A stretch of DNA of 64,000 nucleotides, from positions 16,586,589-16,650,588 of the forward strand of contig NC_051142.1 of the NCBI RefSeq assembly GCF_014839805.1, given 5' to 3'. A model generated the notes under the pieces. The model saw nothing but the letters and a program-made list of their open reading frames with translations. It searched no databases and was not told where the DNA came from. The stretch is from Manduca sexta (lineage: Eukaryota; Arthropoda; Insecta; Lepidoptera; Sphingidae). The position numbers and the translations under genes were made by a program. This document shows, in pieces, positions 12,808-31,369 of the stretch. Every line of letters starts with the position of its first letter. Positions within the stretch are counted from its first letter, which is position 1.

Positions 12808-13115
12808 ATTCAAGATCCGGGGCTGCGCAGGAGATATTATAGTGCTCAAGTGTATGCGCAATACACAGATGCACTCTCTATTTCACCACTATCATAGTCT
12901 GGTGAGACGGCAATCCTAAATGCCTGGAGAAACGAGAAAGATTAGACGCAGGAGCAACAGCTTTACGTCTTTTCCGAAGCACGGGGGTATTACGCCGTCA
13001 ACGTCCTGTTTCCGAGCTGCGACTGCATATTTTTAAGATGAAAAAACCCAGATGTTATAATTTTTGTCCGACCCAGACTCGAACCCACACCTCAGCGCTT
13101 TAGTGGTCCTCGTAC
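12808..13115 (-). mobile_element. tRNA-derived SINE, family B, copy 2
   Basis: Same plan as copy 1: head near 13075-13115 (minus-strand B-box gtgggttcgagtctgggtcg), middle with gctcggaaacaggacgttga, body end near 12808. A GAT microsatellite lies just outside at 12732-12750. Confidence 0.7.
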
Positions 13116-15449
13116 CGTGTACAAATAAAATAATAAATACTTATATGAAACAGTGACTTGAAATAAGTACCTACGACATCTTTTCCTAGAAACTAGCAAA
13201 TTAATGGACTACCTAGATCAATTCGAAAATATTATGTAAGAATATGTTCTAAAGCCACATTGTATGTACGCAAATTTCTCCGAAAGCCATGTGTGTTTCG
13301 CAAACCAGACACAGACTGAATTACACATATCTTTGGTTATATACGAGTAGGTACAAGACATGCAATCATAGGCAGATAGATACTTAATTTGCTAGGATCC
13401 CCCCTTCGTCACGTTGTTTCAACCTACGTTTTAGTATCGTTTATTGTTTTTTCTACACCATGTTTTTTACGTCGCATTAGAGCCCTCATAAGCTTAGGTA
13501 CTACTACATAAAGTATGACTGCTGTGCTGAGACCTCAGAATTGCATAATATTATTTTCTGAGTCGGGTGAATTCATAAGATTAAGTTTTTCTGATAGAAA
13601 ATGCTCGGTATTGGCCAGAAGTTTAAATTAATAGCCGGTAAATTGCAATGGACTCGTCCCTTGGTAGTATCTACAACAGCGTCTAATATAACTGATAAAA
13701 TGTACGACGAATGAACCCCTACTTTTCTATGAAAAAGAAAAAACATCGCGTCTTTTTATGCTTTGTTAGGATTTTTTGTTTTTATGTACCGCTACGGAAT
13801 AAAATAATAATAAGATTTTGTCCCAGAATCATAATTACGTAGCACGAAACGTTATTTCATATTTTTTATTGTAGCAACACTACAAAGAAATGTCAGTTCT
13901 ACATTCGTCTACGATACGAATAAAATTGTTAATGAGAAAATTAGTGTAAATTCTAATATAAAAACATAGCTGATAGTTAATTATACCGTGACAAATAACA
14001 TTGCACGGCATTTTTAACCTCAAACCATATCGTGGTAAGTTTACATTGATGTATAAAAACGCATTTTCGATGGATGTCAAATTGTGTAAGGGAATTATTT
14101 TTGTTATTTCTGCTGAGTAATTTCGCATCGGGAACCGGGCTCTGGCATCACGGGCTTTGTTTCTTATGCTTTGTCACTTTGCCAAATTTTAAAACTACGC
14201 ACAGCTGTAATTATTATCCCAATGGTAAAATTTTTCTGTTCATATTTTGCAGTGCCGTGTGGTTCCTAGAATTTTGTTTGTAGAGTTCTAAACCATTACA
14301 ATGTGTCAGTTGTAGGTTCCCTCGCGAGTTATTTTGTAAATAAACAAAGTTGATGACTTGCAAGCTAGAACCCAACCTAGATATTTCTAATTTGAATAAA
14401 ATCATTGTCAAAGGCTTTTGCAAAATAGTGTCAAAACGATAGGTTATTTTAATCGTTTTTGTATTATACTGAATGTATGATGGTAGAATGTAACAATATA
14501 AACTCTGTTGTATGTTGTTATTTCAGGTAAACTATTTTACTACAAAAAAATTGAGTCTTCCATAAAGTACAGGTATACAAGTTGACAATAAGGTATAGCT
14601 TTAAAAATTACAGCCAATCACAACAAATTGGAATTGGAATCTTAAATTATAGATTTAAGTGGTACACCACACTAGTGTGCTGCTATTAGCCCAATGAAGC
14701 AATAGTTCAAGTAACCCTATTGTTACATTCAATACAATAGATATTCCTTTATTTACTTACTTCTATTACTTATTAAAAAAGAGATGATTCCCACTGAAGT
14801 AAATATAAAAAACAAGGAGTTGTGAAGAAGTCCATACTAATATAAATATAAAATTTATTATCATACTTCTACTTAAGCACTTAATCATTATTCATGGAAC
14901 TTGGTATAGATTAAGCTTGGACTTGCTACTGTCTTCCTTTTAATTATACAGTGGGGCCAGTAGGTTAGCTTATCATAGAAGGGTCCTATATCAATATTTG
15001 TTGGGGGCTCTTCAGGGTAGTGTGAACTTTTTTAATGTAGGTATGCTGACGATGCGCCAAGAGGGGCCCCATATCACTAATATGCCTGATACAGTGGTAG
15101 CTATACCCCTGAGTGGGACCCTTATTCTTAAAAGGGTTTTCTGGCAGAAGGAGCCATGAGAAACACCTATAAGTTTTATATTTTGAATAGACACATATAT
15201 CATTTTTATTACAATGTTGATAAAAGGGCAAATTCATAATAAAACATGTTTTAATTTGCTAGTGAGCATTTATTCTCAGCACTGGTGTTATAAAATAAAT
15301 AAAATTGAAACCTGTTTTGGGAAAAAAGTAACTGAAAAACATGAAATAAGACAATCATGTCTATGGTATAACTTAAATTTAGTCACAAATATAGAGATGA
15401 TTTTAAGTTTGTTATTATTCTTGCAGGTGCATGTTAAGGATCTCCAATG

Positions 15450-22528
<7,079 letters not shown>

Positions 22529-23527
22529 GATTAGTATTGCTTAAACTTGCATTGATGCGTTGTAAAGTTGCGTTCGCAAAGCCAACATACGGGCAACTTT
22601 TGACGCGCAACATGTATGGCAACATTGTACAACAGTGGGGCGTTTATTTCCAGACATTTTAATGACATGGTAAAGGCAAGATACAGAATAATATGATGCT
22701 GTGTACATTACGTATTGCACGTCAATTGTTGCTCTGTGCACGAGGCTTTATTGTTAATTTTGTTTGAGAGTTATGTTATTGCATCTTAAACCTAATTTCT
22801 TGTACTCAAAGCAGAATTTCCCGTGTCATGTGTAAATCAGTGCTCGCCCTACCCTATCGTTTAACTCTTATTATAGTTTACAAAACAAGGGCATAAGGTC
22901 TTGAAAAAAAATATATATCAAGGAGTCATCAATTTATTTGTAAAGATTTGTAATTAAATATATTAAATGACTGTTTGCGTTTGTTAGTGGTGACATACCT
23001 CATATACTCAATGAAGTGACCGTACAGCGAAATATTGAAAACTCAAGTTGCCTTTTGAATTCGCCTAGTGTACAACGAGGAATGCCGGCACAATTCTAGC
23101 GACCAATGAGTGACGCAACGTCTCTCGAAGTCGTCATAGACTGCACAATACTGACCGTTTTAGACGGAATGTACACAATTGGGACAAGTTCAAAACCTGA
23201 TAAAATGGAATGGATTACTAACAGGATGAAGGGATGATTTATACTGGCTTGACCAGGAAATTAAAAAAACGAGTTTTGCGAGCGCTTTTTCGTCACAAAA
23301 TAAATTGTCATTGAAATTACTTCGATGTATCAACATGGCGAGGTTTTTATTTTACTGGTCAGGCTATAAATACTCCCGTAAAACTCAGTTCGTAAGTCGA
23401 AGTGAAAATATTACCGATTAGATCAGGATATGAAAAATACAGAAGCTATTATTTTACAAACATGCATTGTGATCACGTTCATTCCTCATCTAAATACTCG
23501 ATCGCAATCACGAATAATGATTCTCAT

Positions 23528-23589
23528 ACGTGTGATATATTAATTTTGCGTGACTCATGACATGTGAGCCACGCTATGTATCACACGTG
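23528..23589. repeat. Nested imperfect palindrome
   Basis: The outer arms acgtgtgata and tatcacacgt are exact inverted copies. Inside, gcgtgactca and tgagccacgc pair with one mismatch around a tgacatg centre. It could form a cruciform or bind a dimeric factor; no protein assignment is possible. Confidence 0.5.
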
Positions 23590-23869
23590 ACTTCATAATG
23601 TGTAACTGTACATTAAATAAGTTTTTATTTTATATAAAAATCAAATAATACAAAACAAAAATATTATAACTTAATGTAATATATTTTTATTTAAAAAAAG
23701 CATAGACAGCCGAAACGAAAGGTTTATTAAAAAAATATATAAAAAAAAACTTACTTAATTCTTTCTAATTTTGTAAAGGTTACCCCTCAAAACTTGTTTT
23801 GTTTTAAACCTTAATTTTTTTGGTCATCGTGTGACGTGTGTAAACACATTACTCGCGTCTCATCTTACG

Positions 23870-24240
23870 GTGGAATTGTCTGATGTGCTATCCTAACTCC
23901 TTTATTTTCGCGGGGAATCAACGCGGTATCGTTACCGCCACTAAGGGGTGAGTGGAACGATTACGTTAGTTTCATCGGTCTTACGGCTTAATGTCGATAC
24001 TCAGGAGTATAGCATCTACCGAGCATTGGACCGAGTCCCTAACCCTATGTAACCTAAAATCCGTGGAGCGTATATAAGAACATCATGAACGTGTAATTCA
24101 CGTGTATAATATAAGTTTGGTTCTCGGCTGTCTGTGTATAATTAGCTGCTCGTTTGCCGTAGATGTAAAATATTTAATAAACATTGTACCGACATTGTTT
24201 ATTCTTGTTTTATTTGTCCGCTCGAAGCACGGGCAAGTAA
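23870..24240 (+). mobile_element. Possible solo-LTR-like stretch (weak)
   Basis: A region of higher GC contains a TATA-type box (gcgtatataagaac, about 24067-24080) followed about 100 bp later by AATAAA (about 24176-24181) and a GT/T-rich stretch, the usual order of promoter and poly(A) signal in an LTR. Terminal TG...CA ends and a target duplication were not established. Confidence 0.2.
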
Positions 24241-24570
24241 TTGGTTTTTATTTTCTTTATATACAACTGGATGATATCAGCAATCCACTTATTTAATGGT
24301 CAGAATCAAAACTGCCCAGATATCGTAACGACACCCATGAACCATAGACTAGACACCTTCCTACAATGGTTAACGCTAATAAAAAATAAAATAAATATGG
24401 GAATGACGTATGCTATCAAACGAAAGATATCTATTAATACAGTCTACAATATCGTTCAAACCAGATTATTAACTTCATAGTGCTTAGCAGGCAGAGTAGA
24501 CAAAACCATGATTATGTACACAGACGGACTTTTTCATGCGAGATCAAAAACATCCACGTGGAATACATAA

Positions 24571-25038
24571 TCTATACTTATAATAAATCTGTAGAGTGGT
24601 CAATTCTGTACATGAAATATATTTCCAAAATAACTATCAGGGGGTGATTAGGGATCGATACTGATGCCAAAAATGCAATTAGTAAAATTTTTGTGTCTGT
24701 CTGTATAACCATTATAGAAACAAAAACTACTCGACTGATTTTAACGAAACTTGGTACAATTATTTGCTTTGAGCTGGTTATAGTATACTTTTCATCACGC
24801 TACAATTAATAGGAGCAGAGCAGTGAAGGGAAATGTTAGGAAAACGGGAGAAGTTACTCCATTTTTTAAGCTTCCGTGGCGTGTGCAACCTTAATGGTTA
24901 AAGCTACACAGAAATCATGTATGACGGAAATGTTCTCCTTAAAATTATATAAAAAATATCCCACGACAGTATATGTCTATCTTTTATGGTTTTTTGAAGT
25001 CCGAAATCCACGCGGGCGAAGCTGCGGGCGGGAGCTAG
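24571..25038 (+). mobile_element. Non-autonomous Helitron
   Basis: It starts TCTATACTTATAATAAATCT after an A and ends GGGCGGGAGCTAG before a T. Just upstream of the 3' CTAG is a GC-rich hairpin built on gcgggcgaagctgcgggc. The internal text (actactcgactgattttaac, ttcatcacgctacaattaat, aggagcagagcagtgaaggg) resembles the larger Helitron at 29140-31369. The short frames inside are not genes. Confidence 0.8.
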
Positions 25039-25488
25039 TTTATAAATATTTCTTGACCCGGAATTACATTTGTCGTCATTTTATAAAGTCTTGATGTCAG
25101 CAATCTGCGTAAATGTGTCTCAAGTACAAATAACCTTAATTTACAACAGGTCTCTTACAAAACTAATAAAATCACGTTCCAAGATAAATAATTACCTACA
25201 TTGCTATCTTTACCTAATAGAGCAAAAAGATATGACACGGCTACTTACATAACATAGATAAATAATTTAAATAAAAAATATGGATCTTAAATGTAATTCT
25301 GAGTATTGCTATGGTATCTTATTAAATATGTGAAAGTTAGTTTGTCTGTCTGTTTACTAACTTACGGATAACTTCTAGGATATTGTTAATATTTAACGTT
25401 TATTCCAAGGATATTAACGACACATTATTAAAGCCTTTCATATTGATTTTTTTTTATTTTAAATAATGCAAAAATAGGTCTAGAGACC

Positions 25489-25850
25489 CTTCCTAACCGA
25501 ATTTCTGCCACGGCGGCCAATCACAACGGAGATCAGCCAGGTACGCAGGACATTATAGTGCACAAGTGTGTGCGCAATACACAAGTGCACTCTCTATTCC
25601 TTTACTCTCATAGTCCGGTGAGGCGGCAATCTGACATGACCGGAGAGAGATCGGGTGCAGGACCAACGGCTTTACATGCTTTCTGAGGCACGGGGGCATC
25701 CCACCGCCAACATCCTGACTCCGAGCTGCGACTGAGTATCTTTTTAAGATGGAAAATCCCAGTCACAGCTATTTTGGCCCGACCCGGAATTCGAATCCAG
25801 GTCCTCAGCGCGGTAGTTATACAATAGTAACTACGCCACCGACGCAGTCG
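25489..25850 (-). mobile_element. tRNA-derived SINE, family B, copy 3
   Basis: On the minus strand: head with cggtggcgtagttactattg (A-box-like) and acctggattcgaattccggg (B-box-like), then gactgggattttccatctta, gatgttggcggtgggatgcc, and body end ttggccgccgtggcagaaat. It ends 64 bp upstream of the TATA box of the following gene. Confidence 0.8.
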
Positions 25851-25909
25851 AAAGCAAAAATAGTGACCACACGAAACAAAACTGACCCCCAAAATGGCTA
25901 GAACGAGCC

Positions 25910-25945
25910 GTCATATATAGGATTTACATTGTTCTATGTAACCAA
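25910..25945 (+). promoter_or_regulatory. Putative core promoter of the Ala/Pro-rich secreted protein gene
   Basis: A TATATA box at 25914-25919 lies about 175 bp upstream of the ATG at 26092, so transcription would start near 25945 and give a 5' UTR of about 147 nt. No consensus initiator was pinned down. Position and orientation fit, but no expression evidence can be read here. Confidence 0.4.
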
Positions 25946-26091
25946 AGCCGCAACTTACAACTAGTTTCGTTGCCTAACAAGTAAAATAGTGATTTACATT
26001 GATAAGCGCAATAACGTTGCAAAATCGATAAGGAAATGAATATAGGCCGACGATTCGATTGTTCCGGTATTGATCGAAAGTTTACACCAAA

Positions 26092-27146
26092 ATGAGGGCG
26101 GTTGTGATTTTATGTCTTGGTGTGTTTTTACAGGTAACTTATCTTTATTAAAATATGTGGTGTAATTAAATTATTTTAATTCGAATGTGTTTATAAAATG
26201 AATACAAAGAACGGGGCTTGTACGATTTTTTCTTTTCTATCAAATCAAAGTATAGGATAAAATGTTCGTGCACACATTTATAAAAATTGCTGTGTGCGTA
26301 AAAGGGACAAGTGTAAGTTATATTTTTGTATGTGTTCATAACCATATTAATATAACATGGTATAGTATTTACGTTGCATTTTAGGTAGTCGTTTCATTGA
26401 AAGTAACAGAATTGTCTGTTCGCGGTAACAAGCAAATATCTATAATATCTAATATATGTTATATATTTTTTAAAGCCGATTGCAGTTAGCAAGTATGTTT
26501 TTTTAATAAAGTAATTTATATTTTCTTCGATGTTGCAAGTGAATTCCTCATCAAATTGTTTTAACACTTTCAGGGTGTAACAGCACAATATCTTGCGGCG
26601 GCACCGGCGGCTTACTGTCTCCCTGCACCAGCCCCAGCCCCTTTAATCCTCCCCGCACCAGCTCCCTGCGCCCCGGCGCCGTTATACCTGCCGGCGCCTG
26701 CCCCGTGTGCCCCGGCCCCGTTAGTTTTACCAGCCCCAGCCCCCTGTGCTCCAGCGCCGTTAATCCTTCCCGCACCAGCTCCTTGTCTCCCCGCACCTCC
26801 ATGCGCTCCCGCTCCCTGCGCTAATATCCCTGCTGCATTGGCCGCCGTAGCGCCTGCACTACCTCTCCTAGCTCCAGCCTTAGCCGAAACGTTGTCGGCG
26901 TCGATAGCTGCAACACTACCTCCATTGTTAGAGGCGGCTTTGCCTACAGTGTTGACGTCAGCTTTGTCAGCGGCGGGACCATTGCTTGAAGCAGCAGTGC
27001 CTTGCGCAGCGCCGCTGAGCCTTCCTGCTGCCCCTCTGCCGCTGCCCTGCTCGGCCGCTCCGCTAGTGTTGCCGCCACCGCCTACCTACGCAGCGCCATT
27101 ACCCGCTTCGCCTTCTTACGTTTATGCGTCCCCGTTTTGTTTATAA
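26092..27146 (+). CDS. Secreted Ala/Pro/Leu/Cys-rich low-complexity protein, 2 exons, 204 aa; family not recognised
   Basis: Exon 1 is 26092-26133 (MRAVVILCLGVFLQ) and exon 2 is 26574-27146; the phase-0 intron has GTAACT donor and TTTCAG acceptor. The N-terminus reads as a signal peptide, cleaved probably after GVTA (residues 15-18). Residues about 28-95 contain repeated blocks of the form PAPAPCAPAPL followed by I/Y/V-L, with regularly spaced cysteines. Residues about 100-150 are Ala/Leu-rich with few charges (LAETLSASIAATLPPLLEAA) and may form amphipathic helices. The C-terminal part is again Pro-rich and ends YVYASPFCL. There is no catalytic motif. Small two-exon architecture with the signal peptide on exon 1 is common for insect cuticle, chorion and silk-type structural proteins, so an extracellular structural role is inferred, not shown. 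Exon 2 is far more GC-rich than its surroundings. AATAAA at 27145-27150 overlaps the stop codon; another lies near 27189. Confidence 0.85.
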
Positions 27147-29139
27147 TAAAGTGTTTGTAAGGAGTAATTTATTTGAATGTTTACATTTTAATAAATAGTT
27201 GAAAATATTATGTCTTTCAAGTTAAAAAAACATTCATGTCAATAACAACAATCAATTCGTTATTCCTCGTGGGTCAGACTCAGAATTCACCACATTTTTT
27301 GTATTATTATATATTGAGGAAATCAGAGACGATAAAATAAAACCATAATTAATAATAAAAAAAAATCATTTAATAACTTTGGTTACAGAATTTAAATCAA
27401 ATTAAATTCCTAACTGTACATGATACCGACTCGCTAAGTTCCGAATCGCTTTTTTTAATTTAAAAACGAAGGAACTATAGCGTTGCCGCCCCACAACCAA
27501 CATAAAAACTAAGCTGAAATCAGATATTTCGTAAAATCACTAGGCATCATGCGGTAAAACTATGAATTACAAAACACACGGGACACCGATGCTAAATCCT
27601 AATATATTGGATGTAGAACACTTAAGCATTTTACCAAATACCCGATTTCGTATAGCTAAAATATATTGAACGGCATTGGTCGAAAGTTACTTTTAGCGCC
27701 ATCTACAATTGAGTAGAGCAAACCTTCACCCAGTACGTAAGTAAGGCACTGCGAATTCAAAATAGTCATAATAAGTACGTGTTAAAACTTTTCGTCCAAT
27801 ACTTCTCAAAAATACAACAAATAATAAAAAAGACAAAAAATTCAAAATAAACAAACTACTTCTAACTTATATTAAGATATGCGTAATAATTACAATAATA
27901 ATACCACAGTTTGTGACGCTCGTGATGTTGTTAGCAAAATTATTGGACCTGGACATTAAAGGTGGGACCGAAAATACATATGTTTAACATTAATTATTGT
28001 TCTAAAGAAAAATGTTGGCATTTACTGAAAGAGGGTATTATATCAAAACTGAGAGCCTGTTGATGTGAGCAAAGGCTGCAAACACTACATATTATAAGAA
28101 ATTTGGAACTCCAAATTGTTGTGAAAATTTTAAATCGTTATTTATGGCATAATATCTACTGAAATGCGCTCTTCCCCTAAGTAAATCAATATATATTCAA
28201 GGGTGACACACTTTCAACTAAAAAAAAAATCTGTTGTATGGAAAAGAAAATACAAAATTAGTATCCAATATTTCCGCTAACAACATCCATGTTCTGACTA
28301 GATTACGATTTTTGGTATAATGAGATTCTATCTCAGATCACAAATACAAATTAGAGCCATTCATTGACTTGAAATAAATTTAAAATTTATTTTTCCTACT
28401 AAAATTATTGTGTAGAGATTTGTTCTGGTATGGCCTAAAGCTACTGAAGGAATTTTGATGCATGTTTCATTATTATGTTTGCAAAATTCCAATAAACATA
28501 AAGAGGTAGATAACAAAAATAAAATTAAAAAGACTAAAGTCACTGGCACCGGTATACAAGTTATGAATTAAAAGTAAATAAATCATGAAATAGATTCGAT
28601 CACAGACCTCTTCTATCTTTTGGTACTTAATATTATACAGTTTCTCTTACGATGCTGTTATCATTATGCAATGGTATGCTGTGCCTTAAAATCATAATTA
28701 TTATCTCGAGTCGAGTAGGGCCTTTAATTACGAATTTTAGTTAACCTGGATATGATGCGATACCTGAAGTGGTTCAGCATTATAACTATGAAAAATTTAC
28801 ATCTCAAATATTGTGTCCATGATCTGAGATTGGAATTTTGATGCATTTTAAGACAATCGCTTGTCACAAAAATATCATTTATAGATATATTAAAACAACT
28901 TTTCGCAATGCCATTTCGTTACACTTACTAAGCTCTATATTCTAATCCTTGTATGACCAACAATAATCAAAAATCTATAACTTTTTAAAACAATAAGGTC
29001 TAGAAACCAAGTGCGCAAATTAAGGAACTTCTGAAAAAGAAAGAGGACGCACTTTGAGTGTTAATATTTTTTTATGTATCTGTACAAATTTATTTGTGAT
29101 TTGTAGGTTGATTTTCTTGATATCATTTTTATTAAACTA

Positions 29140-31369
29140 CTAGCTTTTGCCCGCGGCTCCGCCCGCGTTATAAAGTTTTTCAGGCTAAAGTTTTCCGTTA
29201 TAAAAGTAGTAGTTTCCCGGGAGCCTCTCAAACTGTCTCCATACCAAATTTCATCTTAATACGTTGGGTAGTTTTTGAGTTTAACACGTTCAGGCAGACA
29301 AATGCAGCGGGGGACTTTGTTTTATAATATATTTTTTAGAACTTTTTAAGAGGAATAATCCCGTCATACATCATTGTTGCATAACTTTAATCGTTTACGC
29401 AGCGCACGCAACGGAAGCTCTCAAAACTAATAATTTTTCCCCGTTTTTGCAACATGTTTCATTACTGCTCCGCTCCGATTGGTCATAGCGTGATGATATA
29501 TAGCCTATAGCACTCCAGGAACAAAGGGCTATCCAACACAAAAAGATTTTTTCAGTTCAAACACGGTAGTTCCTGAGATTAGCCATTACTGCTCCGCTCC
29601 TATTAGTCATAGCGTGATGATATATAGCCTATAGCACTCCAGAAACAAAGTGCTATCCAACACAAAAATATTTTTTCAGTTCGATCTGATAGTTCCTGAG
29701 ATTAGCCATTACTGCTCCGCTCCTATTGGTCATAGCGTGATGATATATACCCCATAGTACTCCACGAACAAAGAACTATCCAACACAAAAATATTTTTTC
29801 AGTTTGAACCGATAGTACCTGAGATTAGCCATTACTGCTCCGCTCCTATTGGTCATAGCGTGAAGATATATAGCCTATAGCACTACACTAATAAAGAGCT
29901 ATCCAACACAAAAAGAATTTTTCAGTTCGAACCGGTAGTTCCTGAGATTAGTCATTACTGCTCCGCTCCTATTGGTCATAGCGTGATGATATATAGCCTA
30001 TAGCACTACACTAATAAAGAGCTATCCAACACAAAAAGAATTTTTCAGTTCGTACCGGTAGTTCCTGAGATTAGTCATTACTGCTCCGCTCCTATTGGTC
30101 ATAGCGTGATAATATATAGCCTATAGCACTCCACGAACAAAGGGCTATCCAACACAAAAAGATTTTTTCAGTTTGGACCGGTAGTTCCTGAGATTAGCCA
30201 TTACTGCCCCGCTCCTATTGGGTATAGCGTGATGATATATAGCCTATAGCACTCCAGGAACAAAGTGCTATCCAACACAAAAATATTTTTTCAGTTCGAT
30301 CTGATAGTTCCTGAGATTAGCCATTACTGCTCCGCTCCTATTGGTCATAGCGTGATGATATATACCCCATAGTACTCCACGAACAAAGAACTATCCAACA
30401 CAAAAATATTTTTCAGTTTGAACCGGTAGTTCCTGAGATTAGTCATTACTGCTCCGCTCCTATTGGTCATAGCGTGATGATATATAGCCTATAGCACTCC
30501 ACGAACAAAGGGCTATCCAACACAAAAAGATTTTTTCAGTTCAAACACGGTAGTTCCTGAGATTAGCCATTACTGCTCCGCTCCTATTAGTCATAGCGTG
30601 ATGATATATAGCCTATAGCACTCCAGGAACAAAGTGCTATCCAACACAAAAATATTTTTTCAGTTCGATCTGATAGTTCCTGAGATTAGCCATTACTGCT
30701 CCGCTCCTATTGGTCATAGCGTGATGATATATACCCCATAGTACTCCACGAACAAAGAACTATCCAACACAAAAATAATTTTTCAGTTTGAACCGGTAGT
30801 TCCTGAGATTAGCCATTACTGCTCCGCTCCTATTGGTCATAGCGTGATGATATATAGCCTATAGCACTACACTAATAAAGAGCTATCCAACACAAAAAGA
30901 ATTTTTCAGTTCGAACCGGTAGTTCCTGAGATTAGCCATTACTGCTCCGCTCCTATTGGTCATAGCGTGATGATATATAGCCTATAGCACTACGCTAATA
31001 AAGAGCTATCCAACACAAAAAGATTTTTTCAGTTCGAACCGGTAGTTCCTGAGATTAGTCATTACTGCTCCGCTCCTATTGGTCATAGCGTGATGATATA
31101 TAGCCTATAGCACTCCAGGAACAAAGGGCTATCCAACACAAAAATAATTTTTCAGTTTGGACCGGTAGTTCCTGAGATTAGCCATTACTGCCCCGCTCCT
31201 ATTGGGTATAGCGTGATGATATATAGCCTATAGCACTCCACGAACAAAGGGCTATCCAACGCAAAAAGAATTTTTCAATTTGGACTGGTGGTTCCTGAGA
31301 TTAGCGCGTTCAAACAAACAAACAAACAAACAAACAAACAAACTCTTCAGCTTTATATAATAGTATAGA
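29140..31369 (-). mobile_element. 2.23-kb non-autonomous Helitron carrying a tandem array
   Basis: Read on the minus strand it starts TCTATACTATTATATAAAGC after an A (31370 is T on plus), passes a (GTTT)n run, and ends with a GC-rich hairpin (gcgggcggagccgcgggc) followed by AAAAGCTAG and a T. These are Helitron ends and target rules. It has no Rep/helicase coding. Nearly all its length beyond the ends is the 123-bp array at 29461-31303. Confidence 0.8.
29461..31303. repeat. Tandem array: about 15 copies of a 123-bp unit with an 8-unit higher-order period
   Basis: Units begin attactgctccgctcc at 29461, 29585, 29708, 29831, 29954, 30077, 30200, 30323, 30445, 30569, 30692, 30815, 30938, 31061 and 31184. 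Spacing is 122-124 bp. Variant types recur in the same order in units 1-7 and 9-15: unit 2 and 10 share tattagtcat; 3 and 11 share ccccatagtactccac; 4-5 and 12-13 share ctaataaagagct; 7 and 15 share cccgctcctattgggtat. The larger period is therefore eight units, 984 bp. Confidence 0.92.

Larger units (their letters stand above)
8013..15446. other. Repeat-rich region between FAR-A and Cullin-2 (divergent 5' ends)
   Basis: No coding exon could be supported here; all open frames are short and unlike known families. It should contain the promoter and non-coding first exon of FAR-A (minus) and of Cullin-2 (plus), because both first coding exons begin at splice acceptors. I could not place either confidently. 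Named repeats inside: SINE B copies at 8578-8845 and 12808-13115, a LINE-type tail at about 10325-10445, and a SINE head at about 11770-11930. Between them the DNA is AT-rich and featureless to my reading. Confidence 0.6.
22529..26091. other. Region between Cullin-2 and the Ala/Pro-rich secreted protein gene
   Basis: It starts with the Cullin-2 3' UTR (ATTAAA near 22953). Nothing coding is supported. Inside are a nested palindrome at 23528-23589, a possible LTR-like stretch at about 23870-24240, a Helitron at 24571-25038, a SINE B copy at 25489-25850, and the presumed TATA box of the next gene at 25914-25919. Confidence 0.6.

Noticed and set aside
26551..26802. Minus-strand open frame opposite the Ala/Pro-rich exon
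   Set aside because: It is a shadow of the GC-rich low-complexity coding exon on the plus strand; no splice or start context.
29140..31369. CRISPR-like array of regular repeats
   Set aside because: Units are contiguous 123-bp tandem copies without unique spacers, inside a eukaryotic Helitron.
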